A DNA stretch of 5,006 nt from Gammaproteobacteria bacterium (GTDB lineage Bacteria; Pseudomonadota; Gammaproteobacteria; UBA6429; Thiohalophilaceae), in the NCBI GenBank assembly GCA_029880425.1, contig JAOUOK010000180.1:1-5006 (forward strand). Direction: 5' to 3'. Of the stretch, positions 1 through 5,006 are shown piece by piece. The notes below the pieces were generated by a model, which worked only from the letters and a program-made list of their open reading frames with translations, was not told the origin of the DNA and searched no databases. Positions within the stretch are counted from its first letter, which is position 1, and every line of letters starts with the position of its first letter. A program made the position numbers and the translations under genes.

Positions 1-1
1 C

Positions 2-433
2 ATTGAAACACCCATTAAAGCTGAAGCCTTTTTTTATAAGCATTCCAAAATAAATGGCATGCTACTTATTCTGGGCTCTGTATTTGTGCTGTACACACTG
101 ATTACTTTTAATGAGCAAACCCTGATTCCTTACTTACCAAAAAGCATTTCTGTCCCAGCCTGGAGCTGGTTATTACAGGCTGGACATATTTTTTTCCTGA
201 TAACGTGTACTTTTATACTATTATTTGGACTAGTCGTGTTTATCCGTCCAAGTGAAATAAAGCGCTTTGAACAGGCTGCAAATCACTGGGTTTCAACCCG
301 TCAACATTTTGCCAACATGAGCAAAGACATTAATTTCACCAATAAGTTAGTCAACACTTACCCACGTGCATTTGGCACCTTTATTACAATTTTCTCACTG
401 CTTGTACTTTTTTTACTATTACCGGAACTTTAA
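2..433 (+). CDS. 3' part of an uncharacterised multi-pass membrane protein (5' end outside the window)
   Basis: The frame is open from the left edge to the TAA at 431-433, giving 143 visible residues. The first ATG (59-61) lies inside a coding frame that continues upstream and falls just before a hydrophobic segment, so it is probably an internal Met, not the start. Three membrane segments are visible, at about residues 19-36, 60-81 and 124-140. Between the second and third is a charged stretch beginning IRPSEIKRFEQAANHWVSTR. The segment KHSKINGMLLILGSVFVLY near the left edge resembles YPRAFGTFITIFSLLVLF near the C-terminus, which suggests two copies of one module. I recall similar unnamed proteins with an RPS-LK-xE-ANxWVSTR pattern in proteobacteria, but no function. 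It does not look like MshB, MshF or MshG. The 189-bp gap with a structured leader suggests it is not in the mshA transcript. Good confidence that it is a real gene; function unknown. Confidence 0.8.
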   Translation: METPIKAEAFFYKHSKINGMLLILGSVFVLYTLITFNEQTLIPYLPKSISVPAWSWLLQAGHIFFLITCTFILLFGLVVFIRPSEIKRFEQAANHWVSTRQHFANMSKDINFTNKLVNTYPRAFGTFITIFSLLVLFLLLPEL

Positions 434-527
434 AAGCACATTTTATACTTGTTAACAAATTTGCCGATAAAGACTTCTCACTTTGCGCTAAGATTGGATT
501 GTTTACTTTAAGTTTCGAATCTAAATT

Positions 528-533
528 TATGAT
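528..533 (+). promoter_or_regulatory. Weak candidate sigma-70 -10 box for mshA (TATGAT)
   Basis: TATGAT differs from TATAAT at one position. It would start transcription near 540, giving a leader of roughly 80 nt that holds both hairpins. The best -35 nearby, TTTACT at 502-507, has 20 bp of spacing, which is longer than ideal, and there is no extended TG. In such AT-rich DNA this match could be chance. No convincing sigma-54 (GG-N10-GC) site was found close to mshA. Confidence 0.22.
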
Positions 534-550
534 TCTTCACTTATTCATCT

Positions 551-578
551 GTTAGCACTGCTGCGGCAGTAATCTAAC
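551..578 (+). promoter_or_regulatory. Imperfect stem-loop in the mshA upstream region
   Basis: The outer arms GTTAG (551-555) and CTAAC (574-578) pair fully, and so do the inner arms ACTGC (557-561) and GCAGT (566-570), around a TGCG loop. A 1-nt versus 3-nt asymmetric bulge separates the two helices, giving ten base pairs in all. No U-tract follows directly, so it is not a terminator for the upstream gene. If transcribed, it would be the first of two hairpins in the mshA leader and could stabilise the mRNA or act in regulation. That role is inference. Confidence 0.5.
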
Positions 579-583
579 CCACC

Positions 584-599
584 GACAACCGCGGTTGTC
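584..599. promoter_or_regulatory. Perfect 16-bp palindrome upstream of mshA
   Basis: GACAACCGCGGTTGTC equals its own reverse complement over all 16 bases. It ends 13 nt before the Shine-Dalgarno sequence and 23 nt before the mshA ATG. As RNA it would fold into a 6-bp stem with a CGCG loop; as DNA it is a typical size for a dimeric regulator's operator. It is GC-rich in otherwise AT-rich intergenic DNA. The five T's at 608-612 are too far from the stem for a standard terminator. The sequence does not show whether it works as RNA or DNA. Confidence 0.55.
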
Positions 600-612
600 A
601 TAACAGATTTTT

Positions 613-616
613 GGAG
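613..616 (+). promoter_or_regulatory. Shine-Dalgarno sequence of mshA, deciding its start
   Basis: GGAG lies 6 nt before the ATG at 623 and is continued by AAG. The in-frame TTG at 611 overlaps this site and cannot use it, so translation should begin at 623 (MKKSQAGF). It is the clearest ribosome binding site in the window; the downstream genes have weak or no recognisable ones. Confidence 0.85.
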
Positions 617-622
617 AAGAAA

Positions 623-1123
623 ATGAAAAAATCTCAAGCTGGTTTTACCCTGGTAGAACTCGTCGTCGTCATTCTTATTTTAGGTATTCTCGCTGCGACT
701 GCTTTACCTCGTTTTATGGATGTAAACCAACAGGCTAATGAAGCTGCTGTTGCAGGTGCAGGCGGTGGATTTGGTGCAGGTATTGCCTTAGTACGCGCGC
801 AATGGGTTGCTAATAATACCGGTGCAGCTGATACAGCTGTAGCAAATTTTGGTGCAGGTAATGTTGCGGTAAATGCCTCTGGTTGGCCAACTAGCACAAC
901 TGCGACTACCACTTTAACAACTGAAGCACATTGTGTTGAAGTATGGAATGGTATTATGCAAAATCCTCCATCTGCAAATACTGCAGCTGCGGCCGATGCT
1001 AATGCAGATTACTGGGCAGGTGTTGCTGCTAATACTTGTACTTATACCTATCAACCTGCAGGTGCGATGAGTATTGTGTATGATTCTACTACTGGCCAAC
1101 TTACCGTCGATGATGTTTTCTAA
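623..1123 (+). CDS. mshA: MSHA-type major pilin (type IVa prepilin)
   Basis: This 166-residue prepilin has a six-residue leader plus Gly7. The prepilin peptidase site is G7^F8TLVE, with the conserved Glu at mature position 5, followed by a long hydrophobic alpha-1 helix ending near ALPRF, typical of MshA. The mature protein is about 159 residues. Cys104 (in AHCVEVW) and Cys139 (in NTCTYTY) probably form the C-terminal disulphide loop. The end (SIVYDSTTGQLTVDD) fits the beta-strand ending of MshA pilins. The protein is strikingly Ala-rich (34 of 166), has two FGAG repeats (50-53, 76-79 region) and a Thr-rich stretch at 90-100 that could carry O-linked glycan. The start at 623 rests on the GGAG site. 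It stands alone between a structured leader and a terminator, as expected for the abundant subunit. Major-pilin status is inferred from order, family and the terminator. Confidence 0.9.
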   Translation: MKKSQAGFTLVELVVVILILGILAATALPRFMDVNQQANEAAVAGAGGGFGAGIALVRAQWVANNTGAADTAVANFGAGNVAVNASGWPTSTTATTTLTTEAHCVEVWNGIMQNPPSANTAAAADANADYWAGVAANTCTYTYQPAGAMSIVYDSTTGQLTVDDVF

Positions 1124-1140
1124 TATTAACTTATAAAATT

Positions 1141-1175
1141 GTGTCACCTTATTTTTTACAAGGTGACGCATTTTT
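1141..1175 (+). terminator. Intrinsic terminator or attenuator after mshA
   Basis: GTCACCTT (1143-1150) pairs perfectly with AAGGTGAC (1160-1167). A G-U and a G-C pair extend the stem at its base (1141-1142 with 1168-1169). The loop is 9 nt and five T's follow at 1171-1175. It begins 18 nt after the mshA stop. The minor pilin genes follow with only about 40 bp for a promoter and none is convincing, so partial read-through is the likely source of their expression. Confidence 0.85.
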
Positions 1176-1213
1176 AATTTAATTAATACTTTTGTCTTGT
1201 ATTTAATATAACA

Positions 1214-1678
1214 ATGACAAGTTTCTATTTCCCTCAAAAAAAGCAACTTGGATTTACGCTTGTAGAACTAATTGTTGTTATTTTACTTGTCGGTATACTT
1301 TCTGTTTCAGTTGCTCCTCGCTTTTTTGGTATTGCTTCGTATGAAGACCGGCGTGCTGCGGATGAATTACGTACAGCAATACGCCATACCCAACAAATGG
1401 CAATGAACCGGGGAGAAAATATACAGATTATAATTACATCAAATAATTTTCGTGTAGAACGTACATTAGCACCTGTTGAATTACGTAGCCCTGATGGCAT
1501 TACGCATTCGAGTTGTGACACCCCATTTTGTTATGTTAAAGATTTCCCGCAAAACGTGACACCATCAATTACACCAACCATTATTTTTGATCGCATGGGC
1601 CGACCTGATGCTGGACACAATATCACCCTTGGTTCACAAGCTGTCACCATTGAAGAAGAAACAGGCTATGCCAGGTAA
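1214..1678 (+). CDS. mshC: MshC-like minor prepilin (GspH/FimT type)
   Basis: This 154-residue prepilin has a 13-residue leader, cleavage site G13^F14TLVE with Glu at +5, and a hydrophobic helix ending VAPRFFG. Next comes the amphipathic stretch DRRAADELRTAIRHTQQMA (about 45-63), typical of the GspH/FimT group. The C-terminus IIFDRMGRP (about 123-131) through VTIEEETGYAR is a classic GspH-fold ending. Cys101 and Cys106 may form a small disulphide loop. GspH/FimT-type proteins are minor pseudopilins or pilins thought to help initiate the fibre. Position right after mshA matches mshC in Vibrio. The ATG at 1214 is the only Met start before the cleavage site, although no clear Shine-Dalgarno precedes it. 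Its end overlaps mshD by 11 nt. Confidence 0.88.
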   Translation: MTSFYFPQKKQLGFTLVELIVVILLVGILSVSVAPRFFGIASYEDRRAADELRTAIRHTQQMAMNRGENIQIIITSNNFRVERTLAPVELRSPDGITHSSCDTPFCYVKDFPQNVTPSITPTIIFDRMGRPDAGHNITLGSQAVTIEEETGYAR

Positions 1679-2321
1679 TTTATATAGGACATCATCCGCT
1701 CAGCGTGGTATCAGCCTGATTGAATTAATTATATTCATTGTAATCATTTCTGTTGCCTTAACAGGTATCACATTAATTTATATTAATGCCACGCGCTATA
1801 GTGCTGATCCAATGTTACGTATCAGAAGTATCGAGCTGGCTCAATCAACTCTCGAAGAAATCATGTTAAAAGGCTATGACCACAGCACTCCCGTTGGTGG
1901 AGGCTGTGTTCGATTCCCCGCAGGGAGTAGCCGTTGTTCAGCCGGGACGAGCCCTGATGCCACCTCACAAACTATTGCCACTTTTGGCAGTGAGGCCGGT
2001 GAAAATCGCACAACATTTAATGATATCGATGATTATCATAACCTCGCGTACTGCGGTACTGGAGGCACAGCTGCTGCTGCATGTACCACTCCATGCAGTC
2101 CATTACTGGATGAGTCTGGAAATAATATTGCTTCTGATTATGCAGGCTATGCTGTTTGTATACGACTTAATTTTGCAGGTGGTGCCGGAACTGAAATTAA
2201 TAATGTTATCCCCGGCACCGGTAATAATGTTTTAGCTGAAGATGCCAAACGAATCGATGTCATCGTCACAGACCCGCTTGGTTCACGTATTAATTTATCT
2301 ACCTACCGGTTAAATTTTTAA
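1668..2321 (+). CDS. mshD: MshD-like minor prepilin
   Basis: The protein is 217 residues from the ATG at 1668, which lies inside the end of mshC and follows a purine-rich stretch (GAAGAAGAA, 1652-1660). A start at 1587 is possible on frame alone, but would add 27 residues deep inside mshC and give an overlong leader. The cleavage site is G14^I15SLIE with Glu at +5 and Ile at +1, followed by a hydrophobic helix. The heptad-like stretch LRIRSIELAQSTLEEIM is typical of GspI/PilV/MshD proteins. The segment ENRTTFNDIDDYHNL (about 112-126) resembles a conserved MshD feature. Six Cys (80, 90, 129, 139, 143, 164) in the exported part suggest several disulphides. It is presumably a minor subunit of the initiation or tip complex. 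The gene position after mshC and before mshO supports the name. Confidence 0.86.
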   Translation: MPGNLYRTSSAQRGISLIELIIFIVIISVALTGITLIYINATRYSADPMLRIRSIELAQSTLEEIMLKGYDHSTPVGGGCVRFPAGSSRCSAGTSPDATSQTIATFGSEAGENRTTFNDIDDYHNLAYCGTGGTAAAACTTPCSPLLDESGNNIASDYAGYAVCIRLNFAGGAGTEINNVIPGTGNNVLAEDAKRIDVIVTDPLGSRINLSTYRLNF

Positions 2322-3196
2322 TGAGTAGAATAAGAAAACAATCTGCTTTTACACTTATTGAAATCATCGTGGTGATTGCCATTATGGGCATTATTGGTGG
2401 TTTAGCCACTTTGATAATTGGCCGTAGCCTTGATTCATATGCTGCACTTGAACGGCGGGAAGAACTTCAGACATCAATACGGCTTGCAGTTGAACGAATC
2501 TCACGTGAATTACGTCATGCTTTACCTCATAGTATTTGTGTTAATAATGGTGCTGGCTGTATAACTACACCCGGCAATCGTTTTTATTTTATTCCAATAC
2601 AAGAGTCAGGCCGTTACCAGGATCAGCCTGGCGTCTATACGGCTCCACCTCCAATTCAGCGTGATCGAATCGGAATCACTCCACAGTCTCGTGATCGATT
2701 TGATGTACTTTCAACGAATAATGCTAACAGGTTAAACGCAGCGGCAAATGATCATGTAGTTGTTTATAACCTTAACAACACCGATATATACCTTGGTATC
2801 AATAATATCCGGCATCCAATAAATTCAATTGTACAAAAAGATATTCATAATGATGGCCTGGTTGATACAGATATTGACCAGGTTCGTTTTTCAGCTGCAG
2901 AAAGCTTTGCTAATCATTCTCCATCACGGCGCTTTCATATTGTTGGAAATAACCGGCAGGTCACATTATTTTATCTCAACGGAACAAACTTAATGCGCGA
3001 TACCACGACATTCGCAGCTCCTAATACAGCAACAGCGAATTCACGCTTATTGCTGGAAAATGTTCAGGCATGTACATTTACTTATACACCAGGCTCATTA
3101 TCAAGAGCCGGACTTTTAAATATCGATATCACTGTCGCTCAACAAGGTGAACAAATACAGGTTATTCATAGTGCACACGTTTATAATACACCCTAA
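2321..3196 (+). CDS. mshO: MshO-like minor prepilin (GspJ/PilW type)
   Basis: The 291-residue product starts at an ATG that shares one base with the mshD stop (TAATG), suggesting coupled translation. The leader ends SA9^F10TLIE: Glu at +5 is present, but the residue before the cut is Ala instead of the usual Gly. After the membrane helix, LERREELQTSIRLAVERISRE and LRHALPHSICV match the GspJ/PilW/MshO pattern. FYFIPIQESGRYQ (about 88-100) resembles the conserved GGRYR region of MshO. VQACTFTYTPG and the ending HVYNTP are also characteristic. Cys73, Cys80 and Cys251 are present. Members of this group are larger minor pilins that sit in the tip or priming complex. Its end overlaps mshP by 26 nt. 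Confidence 0.88.
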   Translation: MSRIRKQSAFTLIEIIVVIAIMGIIGGLATLIIGRSLDSYAALERREELQTSIRLAVERISRELRHALPHSICVNNGAGCITTPGNRFYFIPIQESGRYQDQPGVYTAPPPIQRDRIGITPQSRDRFDVLSTNNANRLNAAANDHVVVYNLNNTDIYLGINNIRHPINSIVQKDIHNDGLVDTDIDQVRFSAAESFANHSPSRRFHIVGNNRQVTLFYLNGTNLMRDTTTFAAPNTATANSRLLLENVQACTFTYTPGSLSRAGLLNIDITVAQQGEQIQVIHSAHVYNTP

Positions 3197-3584
3197 CATT
3201 AAAAATCAATCTGGCGTCTCGATAGTAACGGCAATTTTTCTTGTTGTTATTTTGGCCTTAATGGGTGTTAGCATGGTAAGCCTTATTTCTACAAGTCAAC
3301 AGTCGATTAGCCAGGAATTCACTTCCGCAAAAGCCTATATGGCTGCTCGTTCTTGTTTACAATGGGGTATGTACCAGGCTGTTTATTCTGCTACACCGGG
3401 AAGTAATACAACGAATTTTAATGATGCAAATTCTGGATTAACTAATGCGCGTTGTATTACTGACACGAATACTATCATTAATGATGGGTTAATTTTTTAT
3501 AATATTACGGCCACTGCTTCTATTGGTGCAATACAGGACCCTGAATACAGCCGTCGGCAACTACAAATACAGTTTCAACCTTAA
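3171..3584 (+). CDS. mshP: MshP-like minor pilin component (PilX/GspK-like N-terminus)
   Basis: The chosen GTG start gives 137 residues and has AGG 9 nt upstream. A second GTG at 3147 would give 145 residues with no ribosome binding site, so the start is uncertain. The N-terminal helix begins GVSIVTAIFLVVILALMGVSM (from residue 15), close to MshP and PilX patterns (QxGxALVxAIF). It lacks Glu at +5, where Thr20 stands, as in other MshP proteins I know of. AKAYMAARSCLQWGMYQA (about 53-70) matches the conserved region after the helix, and Cys62 and Cys95 may pair. YSRRQLQIQF near the end also fits. In MSHA loci this gene follows mshO, as here. A candidate role in pilus initiation is inferred. 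The ligase-like gene starts 8 nt after its stop. Confidence 0.82.
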   Translation: MHTFIIHPNIKNQSGVSIVTAIFLVVILALMGVSMVSLISTSQQSISQEFTSAKAYMAARSCLQWGMYQAVYSATPGSNTTNFNDANSGLTNARCITDTNTIINDGLIFYNITATASIGAIQDPEYSRRQLQIQFQP

Positions 3585-3592
3585 TTTTATAA

Positions 3593-5006
3593 ATGCTTAA
3601 ATTACCATCAATTTTTTCAGAATCAAGACTTTTTAGTTTATCTTTTATACTTGCTCTGACTTCTGCGTTATTTTATACAGGTAATAACACATGGTTATTT
3701 ACAGTAAGTTATCTCTTTTTAATTTCAAGTTTTGCAGTAATTTTAAAACAACGTTTTTATAGCTCAATCTCAATCCCTGTTAATGCTATTTTTATATCTG
3801 CTATTTTCTTACTTGTATGGTTTGGCATTTCAATATTTCCGAGCCAAATTAAATACCTGAGCCTGTATAATTTTTTCTGGCTAGGCAGTTTAATTATTAT
3901 TTTTTTACTTTTTATTCTTAATAACCATAAAGACCAGGTGTGGAAACAGGTATTCCCGTCTATCTTGTTGCTTGTCGTGATTTGGTCATCATACGCATTA
4001 GTTCAACACTACTATTTACACGTACCTGCTAATGCTTCCTTCTTAAATCGAAATAGCCTGGCTGCCTTAATTAATCTCGCGCTCATCCCGGCTTCTGGTT
4101 ATTTCTTATTACCTTCAGCACACCTGTCTAATAAATATTTAACAGATAAATTTTTGATTAGCTCTCTTACAATACTATTTTTAACTCTCTTTATTATTAC
4201 CAGCCGTGGTGCATCATTAAGTCTTCTAATTGGATATGCCATACTTATCGGCACTTTATATAAACATGTAGAAAAGCAAAAACTTTTTACATTGTTAACC
4301 ATCGTTGTCATTGCTTACCTGGTTACATATTTATCACAATTCTTTTTTCAGAACCTGTCAGGCACAAGCAGCTTTGCGGAACGAATGGTTTCACTACAGG
4401 ACACAACAAAGGCAGGTAATACACGTTTTATTATCTGGGAAAGCCTTATTCCACTATTTAAAGAAATGCCCTGGTATGGCCTGGGACTGGGAAGTTTGTG
4501 GGTTTTCTGGCCACCTCATCGACCTGCTAATGATGGTAGTGCAGGTTATTTTGCTCATAATGATTATATGCAAATTACACTTGAAGCTGGTTACCCAGGC
4601 ATTACCCTTTTAATGCTTCTATTTATTTTTATTTTATTAACTTTTATTACTACGATTAAAAAAAATAAATCATTAAATAATATCCAAAGAATTGAAGTGA
4701 TCTCACTATTTGCAGCTTTAACGACTTTTGCTGCCCATAGTTTTTTTACTTATAACTTTTATATTTTACCCTTATTAATCATTGCTGGATTTTACCTGGG
4801 GCGCTTCTACCAGCTCACCACGCTTGACATTAAGATGACTAAAACCTTACCCGCTTTTTCACACTACTTTAAACCTTTCATGTATTTTGTAAGCAGTACG
4901 GGCATTATCTTAATTCTAAGCCAATATTTTATAACAACATTACTGTCTGACCATTATAATAGCCAGGCAAAACAACTCATGTTATCCGGGAACTACCAGG
5001 ATTCTG
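3593..5006 (+). CDS. O-antigen ligase/polymerase superfamily (Wzy_C) membrane protein, possibly a pilin oligosaccharyltransferase; 3' end outside the window
   Basis: The frame is open for 471 codons from the ATG at 3593 to the right edge; a TAA directly before the ATG rules out an upstream extension. About 12-13 hydrophobic segments are visible. Family hallmarks are NRNSLAALINLALIP (152-166), SRGASLSLLIGY (204-215), and a large presumed periplasmic loop (about 251-335). That loop holds GNTRFIIWE (Arg278), PWYGLGLGS and AHNDYMQITLEAGYPG (His322); Arg and His at similar places matter in WaaL and PglL enzymes. These proteins move a lipid-linked glycan onto lipid A-core or onto pilin, or polymerise it. 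After a last membrane segment (about 430-450), SQAKQLMLSGNYQDS looks like the start of a TPR-type tail, common in PglL-like and some other ligases. The 8-bp gap to mshP suggests co-transcription and favours a pilin-related role. WaaL or Wzy function is not excluded. No clear Shine-Dalgarno is present. Confidence 0.85.
   Translation, partial: MLKLPSIFSESRLFSLSFILALTSALFYTGNNTWLFTVSYLFLISSFAVILKQRFYSSISIPVNAIFISAIFLLVWFGISIFPSQIKYLSLYNFFWLGSLIIIFLLFILNNHKDQVWKQVFPSILLLVVIWSSYALVQHYYLHVPANASFLNRNSLAALINLALIPASGYFLLPSAHLSNKYLTDKFLISSLTILFLTLFIITSRGASLSLLIGYAILIGTLYKHVEKQKLFTLLTIVVIAYLVTYLSQFFFQNLSGTSSFAERMVSLQDTTKAGNTRFIIWESLIPLFKEMPWYGLGLGSLWVFWPPHRPANDGSAGYFAHNDYMQITLEAGYPGITLLMLLFIFILLTFITTIKKNKSLNNIQRIEVISLFAALTTFAAHSFFTYNFYILPLLIIAGFYLGRFYQLTTLDIKMTKTLPAFSHYFKPFMYFVSSTGIILILSQYFITTLLSDHYNSQAKQLMLSGNYQDS

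Noticed and set aside
423..438. Sigma-54-like GG-N10-GC match
   Set aside because: It matches the consensus poorly outside GG and GC, overlaps the end of the upstream gene and is about 185 nt from the mshA start.
449..458. Ten-bp palindrome TTGTTAACAA after the first gene
   Set aside because: Short AT-rich palindromes are frequent in such DNA, and no T-run or paired arms make it a terminator.
474..538. CTTCTC (474-479) and TTCTTC (533-538) complementary to the mshA Shine-Dalgarno region
   Set aside because: Six-base purine/pyrimidine matches are easily found by chance, and the first probably lies upstream of the transcription start; not enough to propose a switch.
611..622. TTG start of the mshA frame at 611
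   Set aside because: It overlaps the GGAG ribosome binding site; ATG 623 has correct spacing and gives a normal short leader.
634..1521. Reverse-strand open frames at 634-912, 914-1246 and 1234-1521
   Set aside because: They are antisense to convincing pilin genes and show no ribosome binding site or family pattern; the Ala-rich mshA coding accounts for open reverse frames.
1587..1667. N-terminal extension of mshD from 1587
   Set aside because: It lies wholly within mshC and would give a leader of about 41 residues, whereas ATG 1668 gives a standard 14-residue leader.
1876..2235. Second plus-strand frame within mshD
   Set aside because: It is out of frame with mshD and without recognisable domains; mshD carries the prepilin signature and family motifs.
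4305..4613. Open frame inside the ligase gene, and a reverse-strand one at 4099-4311
   Set aside because: Both are overlapped by the 471-codon ligase frame with clear family motifs; they have no recognisable features of their own.
1..5006. CRISPR arrays, tRNA or rRNA genes, insertion sequences, attachment sites
   Set aside because: No regularly spaced repeats, tRNA-like folds, transposase motifs or terminal inverted repeats were seen; nearly all the DNA is accounted for by pilin and membrane protein genes.

Overview
This window looks like a chromosomal type IV pilus locus of the MSHA (mannose-sensitive haemagglutinin) kind from an AT-rich gammaproteobacterium. The main clue is five consecutive plus-strand genes whose products match, in order, the pilin block mshA-mshC-mshD-mshO-mshP known from Vibrio, Shewanella and Pseudoalteromonas. 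The genus cannot be named from the sequence. The flanks differ from the Vibrio locus: no mshB precedes mshA, and no mshQ directly follows mshP.

Layout. Positions 2-433 hold the 3' end of an unrecognised membrane protein gene that runs in from the left edge. Positions 434-622 are non-coding and lead into mshA. This stretch has a weak promoter candidate, an imperfect hairpin (551-578), a perfect 16-bp palindrome (584-599) and a clear Shine-Dalgarno sequence (613-616). mshA (623-1123) encodes the putative major pilin and is followed by an intrinsic terminator (1141-1175). mshC, mshD, mshO and mshP (1214-3584) then form a tightly packed run with overlapping ends. Eight bases after mshP comes a large open frame (3593 to the right edge, 471 codons without a stop). 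It encodes a multi-pass membrane protein with the hallmarks of the O-antigen ligase/polymerase (Wzy_C) superfamily.

How the genes fit together. MshA should form most of the fibre. MshC, MshD, MshO and MshP resemble the minor pilins that prime assembly or sit at the tip, by analogy with GspH-I-J-K of type II secretion and FimT/PilV/PilW/PilX of type IV pili. The terminator after mshA, with the minor genes behind it and no convincing new promoter, fits one transcript in which the major pilin is made in excess. The ligase-like gene appears to be in the same transcription unit, so the simplest idea is that it is a PglL-like oligosaccharyltransferase that glycosylates the pilin. That is inference; a role in O-antigen or capsule synthesis is also possible.

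The most unusual items are the structured mshA leader, the ligase gene where mshQ would be expected, and the internally duplicated membrane protein at the left edge.
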